Assembly: GCF_021272385.1 (NCBI RefSeq)
Contig: NZ_JAJSDZ010000009.1
Coordinates: 682,001-746,000 of the forward strand
Source of the DNA: Vibrio salinus
Lineage (GTDB): Bacteria > Pseudomonadota > Gammaproteobacteria > Enterobacterales > Vibrionaceae
Length of the DNA: 64,000 nucleotides
Direction: 5' to 3'
How positions within the stretch are numbered: the first letter of the stretch is position 1; each line of letters begins with the position of its first letter. The translations under genes and the position numbers were made by a program. The notes beneath the pieces are model-generated. The model saw only the letters and a program-made list of their open reading frames with translations. It was not told the DNA's origin and did no database searches. Positions 50,737 through 59,927 of this stretch are shown here, piece after piece.

Positions 50737-50756
50737 CCGAAGGAGTATTCCTTCGG
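50737..50756 (+). repeat. Intercistronic hairpin between ulaAB and ulaC
   Basis: A perfect 8-bp stem CCGAAGGA / TCCTTCGG with a GTAT loop and no T run. It lies 22 bases before the ulaC start and may tune the relative amounts of the two products or stabilise the upstream mRNA. Confidence 0.65.
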
Positions 50757-50778
50757 ATATAAAAAGCGGAGAAGCATT

Positions 50779-51255
50779 ATGGGACTGAAACAACTATTAA
50801 TAGAAAATCAATCAATTAAATTGCATCAAAAAGCAGGTGACTGGAAAGAGGCGATTAAAATAGGAACCGACATGCTAGTTTCCTCTGGTGCTATCAAGCC
50901 CGAATATTACGATGCTATTGTCAGCAGCATCGAAAAACTGGGACCTTATATTATTATTGCTCCGAATCTGGCTATGCCTCATGCACGTCCTGAGCAGGGG
51001 GTGATTAAAACGGCGTTTGCTCTGGTTACACTGGATACTCCGGTGATTTTTGATGGAGAAGATGACCCCGTTGATGTACTGATTACCTTAGCAGGCAGTA
51101 CATCCGATCAGCATATGGAAGGTTTAATGGAAGTCACGCAAGTACTTGATGACGAAGACAGTCCGACAGGGATTAATCTCGACAAACTGAGACGCTGTAA
51201 TACCAGTGAAGATGTGTACCGGATGATTGATAACGCTTTAGCTGAAGTCGCATAA
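50779..51255 (+). CDS. ulaC: Ascorbate-specific PTS EIIA component
   Basis: A 158-residue EIIA protein. The phospho-His68 lies in [15 protein letters not shown], and the N-terminus ([24 protein letters not shown]) matches the UlaC family. It phosphorylates the EIIB domain of the UlaAB protein. It is followed after 16 bases by ulaF. Confidence 0.92.
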   Translation: MGLKQLLIENQSIKLHQKAGDWKEAIKIGTDMLVSSGAIKPEYYDAIVSSIEKLGPYIIIAPNLAMPHARPEQGVIKTAFALVTLDTPVIFDGEDDPVDVLITLAGSTSDQHMEGLMEVTQVLDDEDSPTGINLDKLRRCNTSEDVYRMIDNALAEVA

Positions 51256-51271
51256 GGGAGAAATGTTCGTT

Positions 51272-51964
51272 ATGTATGAGGATTTAAAACAACGGGTACT
51301 GGCTGCGAACCTTATGTTACCGAAATACGGACTGGTGACATTCACCTGGGGAAACGTGTCTGAAATCGATCGCGAAAGGGGGGTAATCGCAATCAAGCCT
51401 TCCGGTGTTGAATATGACAACATGAAAGTTGATGACATAGTTGTGGTAGATTTAAATGGTGACATTGTTGAAGGGCACCTAAATCCATCGAGTGATACCG
51501 CGACTCATATTGAACTATATAAAGCATTTCCTGGATTAGGAGGGGTCGTTCATACTCATTCTAAAAAAGCGACAATTTGGGCTCAGGTGTCTGCTGATAT
51601 CCCAGCACTGGGAACAACGCATGCAGATTATTTCTATGGCGATATCCCTTGCACCCGAAATATGTATCCCGATGAAATTGCAGAAAACTACGAAAAAAAT
51701 ACCGGATTGGTTGTGATAGAGGAATTTAATCAGCGCCATATTGATCCTATGTCGGTCCCTAGTGTCATTGTTTCTGGTCATGGACCTTTTTCCTGGGGGA
51801 AAGATGCCTCAGATGCCGTTCATAATGCCGTTGTTCTTGAAGAAGTCGCGGATATGGCTTTGTCAACAAGGCTTCTTAATAGCGGCATAAAAATTCAACA
51901 GGAATTATCCGATAAACATTATCTTCGTAAGCATGGCGAAAATGCGTATTACGGCCAAGGTTAA
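51272..51964 (+). CDS. ulaF: L-ribulose-5-phosphate 4-epimerase UlaF
   Basis: A class II aldolase-fold zinc enzyme that converts L-ribulose 5-phosphate to D-xylulose 5-phosphate, the last step of ascorbate breakdown. It follows E. coli UlaF closely: [78 protein letters not shown] and [13 protein letters not shown] 51272 is preferred, since ATG 51263 is only two bases from the RBS GGGAG. A hairpin (TTACGGC / GCCGTAA) surrounds the stop. Confidence 0.93.
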   Translation: MYEDLKQRVLAANLMLPKYGLVTFTWGNVSEIDRERGVIAIKPSGVEYDNMKVDDIVVVDLNGDIVEGHLNPSSDTATHIELYKAFPGLGGVVHTHSKKATIWAQVSADIPALGTTHADYFYGDIPCTRNMYPDEIAENYEKNTGLVVIEEFNQRHIDPMSVPSVIVSGHGPFSWGKDASDAVHNAVVLEEVADMALSTRLLNSGIKIQQELSDKHYLRKHGENAYYGQG

Positions 51965-52106
51965 AACATAGCCGTAATGAGACGTATCGTCTATCTGAGT
52001 TCTGACCAATATCAGATTAGCAGAAAACCGTGATTGAAAAGGTACAGCATTCGTGTGTTGGTTTTTGGGTAAGTCAGTAATGAACGGGAAGAAAGGAAAA
52101 AATAGT

Positions 52107-53138
52107 ATGAATTTTGAAAAATTGCATTTAGATGAAATGAGAAGGTGTTACTGCGCGAGTTCTATCGAGATTAATGGTCAGTTGAATGTCATCTTAGCAT
52201 CGGAGGACCCGGAAAGCCCTTGTATTGCCTATTCAGGGGAACATTTTGATGTTAAAGAAACGATTTGGAATGACCGGGGTGGATGCATGAGCATTATTCC
52301 AATTCCGAATAAAGAAAATGAATTCCTGGCTGTGAACGAATTTTATCTGAAAGTAACGCCATCGTTGTCAAAGTTAGTTTGGGGAAAGCGTACGGAAAGT
52401 GGTTGGGAAATCAAGGATGTTCAAAGTCTGCCTTATCTGCATCGTTTTGATATTTATGATGTTAATGGCGTGAATTATGTGATTGCAGCAACCATTGCGA
52501 GATCAAAAGAGTCGAAAGAAGACTGGTCTCATCCCGGTCAGGTTTATATATCGAAACTACCGGATGATCCCTCGGAGGGGCTGGAATTCACGGAAATATT
52601 AGATGGTTGTTTCAGAAATCATGGTTATTCAAGAGGTTATGATGAATCAGGTCGTGTGGTTGGTTACTTCGGTTCTGATTCTGGTATTACGAAAATTACC
52701 CCGCCATACGCAGGGAATGAATGGAAGTGCGAAATCATCATGGAAGGAAACATTAGTGAGATTGCGCTTGTTGATATTGATAACGATGGTGTGGAAGAAA
52801 TTATGACCATTGAAGAATTCCATGGAAATCGTGTTCAGATTTACAAACGTATTGATGATCATTACACAAAAGTCTGGACATACGAGCCAGAAATCGATTT
52901 TGCTCATTCATTAGTTGGCTGTAAGCTGGCCGGAAAAAACAGCTTTGTCGTTGGCATCCGACGTGTGGATTCTGAGTTATTTGTTGTTCAGCACAACAAC
53001 GGAAAATACGAGGTCACGGTTGTTGAAAAAAACGTTGGCCCTGCAAACTTAGCTGTCGTAAACCGGGAACAGGACGATTTGATCATTGCCGCAAATCATA
53101 CTGCGTCAGAAGCCGCTGTTTATCAGGTTACTCAATAA
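52107..53138 (+). CDS. Cytoplasmic FG-GAP/VCBS-like beta-propeller protein of the ula cluster
   Basis: A 343-residue protein I cannot assign to a function. It has no signal peptide or membrane helix, so it is probably cytoplasmic. A calcium-type FG-GAP motif is seen at Asp223-x-Asp225-x-Asp227-Gly (LVDIDNDGVEEIMTIEE), and the strand-rich sequence with regularly spaced aromatic residues suggests a propeller. It lies between ulaF and a HAD phosphatase gene, in the same direction. A role in ascorbate or related sugar-acid metabolism is an inference from context only. ATG 52107 has AGGA ten bases upstream; an earlier ATG at 52053 does not. Confidence 0.75.
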   Translation: MNFEKLHLDEMRRCYCASSIEINGQLNVILASEDPESPCIAYSGEHFDVKETIWNDRGGCMSIIPIPNKENEFLAVNEFYLKVTPSLSKLVWGKRTESGWEIKDVQSLPYLHRFDIYDVNGVNYVIAATIARSKESKEDWSHPGQVYISKLPDDPSEGLEFTEILDGCFRNHGYSRGYDESGRVVGYFGSDSGITKITPPYAGNEWKCEIIMEGNISEIALVDIDNDGVEEIMTIEEFHGNRVQIYKRIDDHYTKVWTYEPEIDFAHSLVGCKLAGKNSFVVGIRRVDSELFVVQHNNGKYEVTVVEKNVGPANLAVVNREQDDLIIAANHTASEAAVYQVTQ

Positions 53139-53197
53139 TAAGGGCGTAAAGAGCGTCACGTTATTCGCAAAAGTCATGCATGGCTAAGGTTCAAAGT

Positions 53198-54019
53198 ATG
53201 TACAAAGTTCTCGCATTAGATCTTGATGGAACCGTACTGACCGATGATCAAAGCATTCATTCTGAAGTGAAACAGGCCATTATTGAAGCCCGGAAACATT
53301 GCAAAGTAGTGATTGCTACCGGACGGCATCATACCGCCGCGAAAGCCTATTATTATGATTTAAAGTTAGATACGCCAATCATTTGTTGTAATGGCGCTTA
53401 TGCTTATGATTACCAGACGGAACGAGTCATTAGTGCAAATGCCATCAGTCAGAGTGAGGCGTTAACATTCATTGAGTTAGCAAAAGAATTTCAAATGAAG
53501 CTGGTTATGTTTGCAACAGATGAAATGACCTATTCAAAACAGAATCCGGCTGCTTATATGAAAGCGTTAGAAAGTTGGTCTCAGCAGTACCCGGTGAGTT
53601 TGAAACCACAGATATGTGGGGTGGAGTCATTTACCGATAGTGTCCGGCAAAGTCAGTATATTTGGAAATTCGTTGCGGAGGGTAGTCCCAGTTCAGTGGA
53701 ACGCTTATCGGCATTAGAGTGGGTACAGAATCATTTCAGTTGCGAATATGCCTGGTCTAACCGAGTCGTATTTTTTGCAAAAGATAACAGCAAAGGTCAC
53801 CGGTTAAATACTTATGTTAATTCATTGGGATACTGTGATTTCCATGTTATGGCAATCGGTGATAACGACAGTGATATTTCAATGATCGACTATGCTGCTT
53901 TGGGCATTGCAATGAAACATGCCGATGACGGTGTAAAGTCTCACGCAAAAATAATCTGTTCAACAGATAACAATGGAGCCGGGCTTGCTCAGTTAATACG
54001 TGAACATATAAAAGGGTAG
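53198..54019 (+). CDS. Cof-type HAD-IIB sugar phosphatase
   Basis: A 273-residue HAD phosphatase with the large C2 cap of the Cof family (YidA/YigL-like). The catalytic Asp8 and Asp10 are in LALDLDGTVLTDD, motif II is VIATGRHH, and motif IV is AIGDNDSDISMIDYA. The substrate is unknown; the context suggests a sugar or sugar-acid phosphate from ascorbate breakdown. ATG 53198 with AAGG upstream is preferred over 53180. It lies between the propeller gene and ulaE. Confidence 0.88.
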   Translation: MYKVLALDLDGTVLTDDQSIHSEVKQAIIEARKHCKVVIATGRHHTAAKAYYYDLKLDTPIICCNGAYAYDYQTERVISANAISQSEALTFIELAKEFQMKLVMFATDEMTYSKQNPAAYMKALESWSQQYPVSLKPQICGVESFTDSVRQSQYIWKFVAEGSPSSVERLSALEWVQNHFSCEYAWSNRVVFFAKDNSKGHRLNTYVNSLGYCDFHVMAIGDNDSDISMIDYAALGIAMKHADDGVKSHAKIICSTDNNGAGLAQLIREHIKG

Positions 54020-54061
54020 AAGAATGACGAAATCAATAATTCACACGTTAAGGATGTCATT

Positions 54062-54943
54062 ATGTATAAAGAGTTAAGTCGTCACCGAATAGGAATTTAT
54101 GAAAAAGCCCTGCCAAATGATCTGGGATGGGAAGAAAAGCTTCGGGTAACGAAAGAGCTGGGTTTTGATTTTCTTGAAATATCAGTCGATGAATCCGACG
54201 AAAGACGCAGCCGTTTAGATTGGGATGATGAAACTATTTATAACTTGAGACGTTTATGTGAACGTTATGATATACCTTTACAATCGATGTGCTTAAGTGC
54301 GCACCGTAAATATCCGTTTGGTTCTCATGATCCGGCTATCCGTCAGCAGGCGGTCATACATATAGAGAAGGCGATTTCTCTTGCCTATAAGCTGGGTATC
54401 CGGGTTATTCAGCTTGCGGGATACGATGTTTATTATGAACCTGCTGATGAAAAAACACATCTGAGATTTATTGAAGGGATGAAGCTTTCGTCAAAATTAG
54501 CAGAAAAGGCAGGCATAATGCTTGCCGTGGAAATTATGGATACCAATTATCTTAACTCGTTAAGTAAATTTGAAATTCTTAACCGGGCAGTGAATTCCCC
54601 TTATTTTACCGCATATCCCGATGTCGGAAATATTACCGGGTGGAATTATGATGTGTGTACAGAACTGGCTATGGCTATGCCTCATATTACGCAAATCCAT
54701 TTAAAAGATACCAAGAAAGTGAAGCCGGGTTATGACGGTCAGTTTAGGGATTTGGTGATTGGAGAAGGCGAGGTTGATTTCGATGCGATTTTTAAAACGT
54801 TCAAGGCCACCAATTGCGCAGTGCCGTTAGTGATTGAGATGTGGGCTCACGATGAGGATTGGAGGCAAAATATTATCCACGCACAACGACGGTTAAATAC
54901 CGCATGTGAACAAGCGAGGTTGCCTGAGTTATTTGCCGAATAA
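54062..54943 (+). CDS. ulaE: L-xylulose-5-phosphate 3-epimerase UlaE
   Basis: A TIM-barrel epimerase that turns L-xylulose 5-phosphate into L-ribulose 5-phosphate. It follows E. coli UlaE: IGIYEKALPNDLGW, LGFDFLEISVDESDERRSRLDWD, SMCLSAHRKYPFGS, GIRVIQLAGYDVYYEPAD, AVEIMDTNYLNSLSKF and YPDVGNITGWNYDV. The length is 293 residues (284 in E. coli). It is the last gene of the cluster. The usual partner ulaD, which makes its substrate, is not in this window. Confidence 0.94.
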   Translation: MYKELSRHRIGIYEKALPNDLGWEEKLRVTKELGFDFLEISVDESDERRSRLDWDDETIYNLRRLCERYDIPLQSMCLSAHRKYPFGSHDPAIRQQAVIHIEKAISLAYKLGIRVIQLAGYDVYYEPADEKTHLRFIEGMKLSSKLAEKAGIMLAVEIMDTNYLNSLSKFEILNRAVNSPYFTAYPDVGNITGWNYDVCTELAMAMPHITQIHLKDTKKVKPGYDGQFRDLVIGEGEVDFDAIFKTFKATNCAVPLVIEMWAHDEDWRQNIIHAQRRLNTACEQARLPELFAE

Positions 54944-55088
54944 ATACCAGATAAGTGAAGCGTTGTTTATAAGCCTTGTGTCTTATGATGCTTATTCATG
55001 TTAATTCATTGACATTGTAATTAAATAACGACAAGATTCGGGCATCAAATTCTCTCCCATTCCTGTTATTTAACTGTATGTCACTGAA

Positions 55089-55520
55089 ATGAAATTACTT
55101 CACCTACAATTGTTTTGGTATGAAAAGCATCATACTCTTCTCGAAATGGAGGATTTACCTCAACTTACACCGAATCAACAGGCTGAATTGAAGCAGTGGA
55201 TTGCTACCCGGCGAAAGATTTTGAGCTTTGAAGTGCATCAACAATCTTGGGTAAAAGTGAATATCGATGGACACTCTTCACTACTGGTCTTAAATCCGAC
55301 CGGGCAGCTATCGGAACAAGATTTATTTAGCGATAAAAAGTTGTCGGGCATATGGAAAGTAGTGGATGGTTTTCTTTTTATTAAAATTATCAGTGGTGAA
55401 TTTATTGTTGAATACCAGATAGTGGGTAATGAAAGAGACAATATTCATTGTGGTATTGAATACATCAATGGGAAAGTAAGTACTTATAGTAAGTTTATGC
55501 AGTTGAAACCTAAAATTTAA
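55089..55520 (+). CDS. Hypothetical protein
   Basis: A 143-residue protein I do not recognise. The first half is helical and polar (LPQLTPNQQAELKQWIATRRKILSFE), and the second half alternates hydrophobic strands (KVVDGFLFIKIISGEFIVEYQIVG). No signal peptide or membrane helix is visible. The ATG has no clear RBS. It lies after the ula cluster in the same direction, but a 145-base gap makes cotranscription doubtful. Confidence 0.5.
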   Translation: MKLLHLQLFWYEKHHTLLEMEDLPQLTPNQQAELKQWIATRRKILSFEVHQQSWVKVNIDGHSSLLVLNPTGQLSEQDLFSDKKLSGIWKVVDGFLFIKIISGEFIVEYQIVGNERDNIHCGIEYINGKVSTYSKFMQLKPKI

Positions 55521-55690
55521 CCGATTGATAAAAAGAATCGTCTTATTTGTTTACGCTTTATATAGCCATCATTTGTTTTCTGCAAATACGGCGCGAGCGC
55601 TTTTCTGTGGATACATTATTAACTGACTATGGAGAGTTGTATTATTTCTGCTGTTCAAGTTATTATTTTGTCCTACAAAAGGATTAAATC

Positions 55691-56023
55691 ATGTCTAAGA
55701 AACAAGAAATAAAACCATCTCAAAGAACACAAGAAGAGGCGATGGAGATAGCCAAAGCGACACAGCGTCCTGGTCAAAAAAAGGCAGAAACGCAGCTTAT
55801 CGCTCAGGGTATTGAGAAAGGCATTGCACTCTACAAAAAGCAACAAAAAGCAAAGGCGAGGGCGGCGGATAAAGCGAAAAAGCAAGAAGCGAAATCAAAG
55901 GCCAAGCTTGAAGATAAGATACCTGAGGCATTAACAGAAACCAAGACTGAAACGAAGGCACCGCTTTTGCCATGGGGGCTGTTAATTGCATCATGGATTG
56001 TTTTTTTGTTTTTCTATTTTTAA
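55691..56023 (+). CDS. DUF2956 family membrane protein
   Basis: A 110-residue protein resembling the DUF2956 family of Vibrio and Shewanella. A Gln/Lys-rich helix (EEAMEIAKATQRPGQKKAETQLIAQGIEKGIALYKKQQKAK) is followed by a long charged coiled-coil stretch and a C-terminal membrane helix (LLPWGLLIASWIVFLFFYF). It would be tail-anchored with the N-terminus in the cytoplasm. The function is unknown. The RBS AAAGGA is good. A Dyp-type peroxidase gene follows after 86 bases. Confidence 0.75.
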   Translation: MSKKQEIKPSQRTQEEAMEIAKATQRPGQKKAETQLIAQGIEKGIALYKKQQKAKARAADKAKKQEAKSKAKLEDKIPEALTETKTETKAPLLPWGLLIASWIVFLFFYF

Positions 56024-56109
56024 GGTAGTTTTGCGTTGCCGCAATTTATTAAGTTGCCAGCTGTGTATATGATGAGCATTGTGAGTAAATAAAAACAAAA
56101 GGAAAAACG

Positions 56110-57012
56110 ATGTCTCAATGTCAAAGTGCGATTTTGCCGGAGGCCGAGCCGTTTGCGCTTTATGCTTTGTTTAAAGTGACAAAGGATACACAGGCGGTAC
56201 TGGACGCACTCAAATCACTACCTCAACTTGTTGACGATATTAACCGTCAGCAGCCGGGGGCGAAGTTAACGTCTTCTATTTCATTTACCAAACCATTCTG
56301 GGAAAAACTGAATCAGCCAATGCCGGATGAATTGGAAGATTTCCGCGAACTGGGGAAAGGTGATGTTGTCGCACCTAAAACCGAATGTGATTTTTTGATT
56401 CACTGTCATTCAGTGCGCCACGATCTGCTTTTTTATGTGTTACGCCAGTTTGTATCCGGTGTCGCGGATAAGGTGGATGTGATTGATGAGACATACAGCT
56501 TCCGGTATCTGGATGCCCGTGACATGACCGGGTTTATTGATGGAACCGAAAATCCGAAAGACGATGCCCGTAAAGAAGTTGCGATCATTCCGGAAGGGAC
56601 CTTTGCCGGCGGCAGCTACGTTTTAGTTCAGCGATTTGTTCATAACCTTCCTGCGTGGAACCGGCTGAATATTTCTGCACAGGAAAAAGTGGTTGGCAGG
56701 ACGAAACCGGACTCTGTTGAACTGGATAATGTGCCGGCAGCATCTCACGTTGGCCGGGTTGATATAAAAGAAGAAGGCAAAGGGCTGAAAATTGTTCGCC
56801 ACAGTTTGCCATATGGAAGCGTAAGTGGCGATCACGGATTACTCTTTATTGCCTATTGTCACACCTTACACAACATGAAAATCATGCTTGAGTCTATGTA
56901 TGGTGAAAATGATGGTAAAACCGATCAATTGCTTCGCTTCACCTCAGCCAAAACCGGCGCTTATCTGTTTGCTCCGTCTGCGGATATGTTGCAGTCATTA
57001 GCATTGGCGTAG
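56110..57012 (+). CDS. Dyp-type heme peroxidase (YfeX-like)
   Basis: A 300-residue dye-decolourising peroxidase. The distal-side GxxDG motif is seen as GFIDGTENP, and the proximal heme His is most likely that in VRHSLPYG. The N-terminus (LPEAEPFALYALFKV) and SYVLVQRFVHNLPAWN match the YfeX group, which is cytoplasmic. No Tat signal is present. The E. coli homologue oxidises porphyrins or works on heme; the physiological substrate here is open. Confidence 0.91.
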   Translation: MSQCQSAILPEAEPFALYALFKVTKDTQAVLDALKSLPQLVDDINRQQPGAKLTSSISFTKPFWEKLNQPMPDELEDFRELGKGDVVAPKTECDFLIHCHSVRHDLLFYVLRQFVSGVADKVDVIDETYSFRYLDARDMTGFIDGTENPKDDARKEVAIIPEGTFAGGSYVLVQRFVHNLPAWNRLNISAQEKVVGRTKPDSVELDNVPAASHVGRVDIKEEGKGLKIVRHSLPYGSVSGDHGLLFIAYCHTLHNMKIMLESMYGENDGKTDQLLRFTSAKTGAYLFAPSADMLQSLALA

Positions 57013-57044
57013 AATCGCTCTTCTCTATTATAAAAAGCCATAGA

Positions 57045-57075
57045 AAAACCAGTGCCACCGGTACTGGTTTTGTTG
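57045..57075 (+). terminator. Terminator after the Dyp peroxidase gene
   Basis: The stem AAAACCAGT / ACTGGTTTT is followed by GTTGTTATT. It lies 32 bases past the stop and separates this gene from the flagellin genes. Confidence 0.8.
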
Positions 57076-57129
57076 TTATTTACGGTTTATTCCGGCTAAC
57101 GATGCTGACCATACAATAACCATAAGTCC

Positions 57130-57156
57130 TAAAGTTTCTTTTTTGCCTGCCGACAG
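57130..57156 (+). promoter_or_regulatory. Sigma-28 (FliA) promoter of flagellin gene 1
   Basis: TAAA - 15 bases - GCCGACAG, a close match to the sigma-28 consensus TAAA-N15-GCCGATAA. The expected start would be only about 20 bases before the coding region. Confidence 0.8.
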
Positions 57157-57184
57157 CATAACTGGGTACTTATTGGTCTTTTTT

Positions 57185-58318
57185 ATGGCAATTACGATAA
57201 ATACAAACGTTCCGGCATTGGTTGCTCAGCGTTATCTGTCGCAGGCAACTGAGAAGGCGCAACACTCTTTTGAACGGCTTTCGTCAGGAAAGAGGATTAA
57301 TAGTGCCCGGGATGATGCTGCCGGTTTGCAGATATCTAATCGTCTGACCACTCAGATGCGGGGGCTGGATGTCGCTGTCCGAAATGCGAATGATGGCATT
57401 TCTATTATGCAGACGGCGGAAGGTGCCATGCAGGAGAGCACATCATTAATTCAGAGAATGCGGGATTTGGCTCTGCAGTCATCGAATGGGGTTAACAGTC
57501 ATCAGGAGCGGGAAGCTCTGAATCAGGAGTACCGATCATTAAATGACGAACTTAACCGGATTGCGGAAACGACCTCATTTGGTGGTAAGAAGCTGCTTAA
57601 CGGTTCGTTTGGTCAGGCTTCTTTTCAGATCGGAGCCGGATCCGGAGAGGCGGTTCAGATTCATTTGAAAAATATGCGTTCGGATTCTATTGATATGGGC
57701 GGTTTCAGTTACCGGGCCGGGTATAAAGCCGATAAATCCTGGCAGGTAAAAGACGATAGCCGTGACCTGTCGATGAGTTACTTAGATCAATTCGGTCAGC
57801 AGCAGACGGTGTCTATCCTGGCTAAGACCGGAGATGATATTGAAGAACTGGCGACGTATATAAATGGTCAGACAGACGCGGTCAATGCCTCGGTGGATGA
57901 AGATGGCCGTCTTCAGTTATTTATGGCGTCAGGGAAAACGTCCGGAACGGTTTCTTTCAGTGGTGCTCTGGCAAGCGAACTGGGCATACAGACGATGGGG
58001 TTTGAAACAGTGAATTCCAGTCGTATTGATGATGTCGGTGGGGCTCAGCGGGCCATATCACTATTGGATGCATCAATGGGGTTTGTGGACGGAGACCGGG
58101 CTCAGTTGGGCGCATTACAGAATCGTTTCAGTCATGCCGTATCGAATTTAGAGAACATTCATGAAAATGTGGCGGCATCAAAAAGCCGGATTATGGATAC
58201 GGATTATGCGAAAGAGACCACGTCTTTAGTGAAGCAGCAAATTTTACAGCAGGTGAGTACTTCTGTACTGGCTCAGGCAAAGAAACAACCGAATATTATT
58301 TTATCTCTGCTGAAATAA
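57185..58318 (+). CDS. Flagellin 1 (flaE-like position)
   Basis: A 377-residue polar-flagellum flagellin. The conserved N-terminal domain ([16 protein letters not shown], then [24 protein letters not shown]) and C-terminal domain ([39 protein letters not shown]) enclose a short variable middle. The start at 57185 matches the family. An ATG at 57143 lies before the promoter and is rejected. The RBS is poor. The C-terminus ends NIILSLLK rather than the usual ALxLLG, which may change subunit packing. It has its own sigma-28 promoter. Confidence 0.93.
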   Translation: MAITINTNVPALVAQRYLSQATEKAQHSFERLSSGKRINSARDDAAGLQISNRLTTQMRGLDVAVRNANDGISIMQTAEGAMQESTSLIQRMRDLALQSSNGVNSHQEREALNQEYRSLNDELNRIAETTSFGGKKLLNGSFGQASFQIGAGSGEAVQIHLKNMRSDSIDMGGFSYRAGYKADKSWQVKDDSRDLSMSYLDQFGQQQTVSILAKTGDDIEELATYINGQTDAVNASVDEDGRLQLFMASGKTSGTVSFSGALASELGIQTMGFETVNSSRIDDVGGAQRAISLLDASMGFVDGDRAQLGALQNRFSHAVSNLENIHENVAASKSRIMDTDYAKETTSLVKQQILQQVSTSVLAQAKKQPNIILSLLK

Positions 58319-58445
58319 AACCGCTATGTATCGTTCCTTTTGCTGGAAACTTTAGCGGAAAACAGCCATAAAATCGTCTTTTTTTGCTGTTTGTCTATAA
58401 ATTAACCTCAATCACTTTTTTTTCAAAAAAAACGAAAATTTTTCC

Positions 58446-58472
58446 TCAAGGATTTCTCCCCTGCGCCGTTAT
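58446..58472 (+). promoter_or_regulatory. Sigma-28 (FliA) promoter of flagellin gene 2
   Basis: TCAA - 15 bases - GCCGTTAT, a good match to TAAA-N15-GCCGATAA. It is about 80 bases upstream of the coding start. Confidence 0.75.
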
Positions 58473-58554
58473 TAAAAGTAACTTTGAGAGAACTGCTTGG
58501 TTTTCCGAGACGTCGGAAACCGGAAACATCGGAAAATCAATTGGAGAAATTATC

Positions 58555-59688
58555 ATGGCAGTAAATGTAAACACTAACGTATCAGCAATGACGGCTCAAC
58601 GTTACTTAAATGCAGCGACAAATGCTCAGAATACAGCGATGGAGCGCTTATCATCTGGCTTTAAAATCAACAGCGCCAAAGATGATGCCGCAGGTTTGCA
58701 AATCTCGAATCGTTTGACTTCTCAGAGTCGTGGTCTGGAAGTTGCGGTAAGAAACGCAAATGATGGTATTTCGATTGCACAGACAGCTGAAGGTGCAATG
58801 GATGAGACTACCAGTATCCTGCAACGTATGCGAGACTTATCATTGCAATCTGCAAACGGTTCTAACTCAAAATCGGAACGTGTTGCGATTCAGGAAGAAG
58901 TCGGTGCTCTGAACGACGAATTAAACCGGATTGCAGAAACTACCTCCTTTGGTGGTAATAAATTGCTGAACGGAACTTATGGAACCAAAGCATTCCAGAT
59001 CGGTTCGAATAATGGTGAAGCTGTTATGCTCCATCTGGATAGTATGCGCAGTGACGTAATAGGGATGGGTGGTACCAGTTATAAAGCCGAAAATGGTAAA
59101 GATAAAGACTGGGCCGTTCAGAATGGTGCTAACGATTTGCAAATCAATTTGACCGATAAAGATGGTAATGCTCAGACGGTCAATATTAATGCTAAAGCAG
59201 GCGACGATATTGAAGAGTTGGCAACATACATCAATGGTCAGACAGACTTGATTCAGGCTTCTGTTGACCAGGATGGTAAATTACAGGTTTTTGCCGGTAC
59301 AAATAAAGTGTCCGGGCCGGTGTCTTTCAGTGGCGGTCTGGCCGGTGAACTGAATATGGGCCCAGGGAAAACAGATACGGTTGACACTATGGATGTGACA
59401 ACTGTTGGCGGTGCACAACAATCCGTTGCAGTCATCGACTCTGCCCTGAAATATGTAGACAGTCACCGTGCTGAACTGGGTGCTTTCCAGAACCGATTCA
59501 ACCATGCAATTAGTAATCTGGATAACATTAATGAGAACGTGAATGCTTCTAAGAGCCGGATCAAAGATACCGACTTTGCGAAAGAGACCACAGCGCTTAC
59601 CAAAGCACAAATTCTGTCTCAGGCTTCCAGTTCTATTCTGGCTCAGGCGAAACAGGCTCCGAATGCCGCACTCAACCTGCTTGGTTAA
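58555..59688 (+). CDS. Flagellin 2 (flaD-like position)
   Basis: A 377-residue flagellin with the normal N-terminus ([16 protein letters not shown]) and C-terminus ([10 protein letters not shown]). The GGAG RBS nine bases before ATG 58555 fixes the start. The open frame runs further upstream across the promoter, which is not coding. The conserved ends are close to those of its neighbours, and the middle (about residues 170-290) differs. A strong terminator follows, so it is monocistronic. Confidence 0.95.
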   Translation: MAVNVNTNVSAMTAQRYLNAATNAQNTAMERLSSGFKINSAKDDAAGLQISNRLTSQSRGLEVAVRNANDGISIAQTAEGAMDETTSILQRMRDLSLQSANGSNSKSERVAIQEEVGALNDELNRIAETTSFGGNKLLNGTYGTKAFQIGSNNGEAVMLHLDSMRSDVIGMGGTSYKAENGKDKDWAVQNGANDLQINLTDKDGNAQTVNINAKAGDDIEELATYINGQTDLIQASVDQDGKLQVFAGTNKVSGPVSFSGGLAGELNMGPGKTDTVDTMDVTTVGGAQQSVAVIDSALKYVDSHRAELGAFQNRFNHAISNLDNINENVNASKSRIKDTDFAKETTALTKAQILSQASSSILAQAKQAPNAALNLLG

Positions 59689-59713
59689 TTCCTCAGGTCA
59701 CAAATTTGACAGT

Positions 59714-59743
59714 AAAAAATCCGGCCATAGCCGGATTTTTTTT
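59714..59743. terminator. Terminator after flagellin gene 2
   Basis: The stem AAAAAATCCGGC / GCCGGATTTTTT has a CATA loop and a run of T on both strands. Confidence 0.9.
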
Positions 59744-59819
59744 GTTTATAACGGACTAATAATAAATTTATTATATTAACTCTATGAATATAAAGGCTAA
59801 AAAAAAGACAAATTTTTTC

Positions 59820-59846
59820 TAAAGCTTCACTCCATACGGCCGTTAA
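59820..59846 (+). promoter_or_regulatory. Sigma-28 (FliA) promoter of flagellin gene 3
   Basis: TAAA - 15 bases - GCCGTTAA, a close match to the consensus. It is about 80 bases upstream of the coding start. Confidence 0.8.
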
Positions 59847-59927
59847 AGAGAACGAGAGAAATGAATGTACTAATACGAGGTGAGAGACGTAGAGGTGCAT
59901 TAACTTGTCCGTAAAGGAGATCAAAAC

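Noticed and set aside
58384..58554. N-terminal extension of flagellin 2
   Set aside because: The extension covers the sigma-28 promoter; flagellins begin at the conserved MAxNVNTN.
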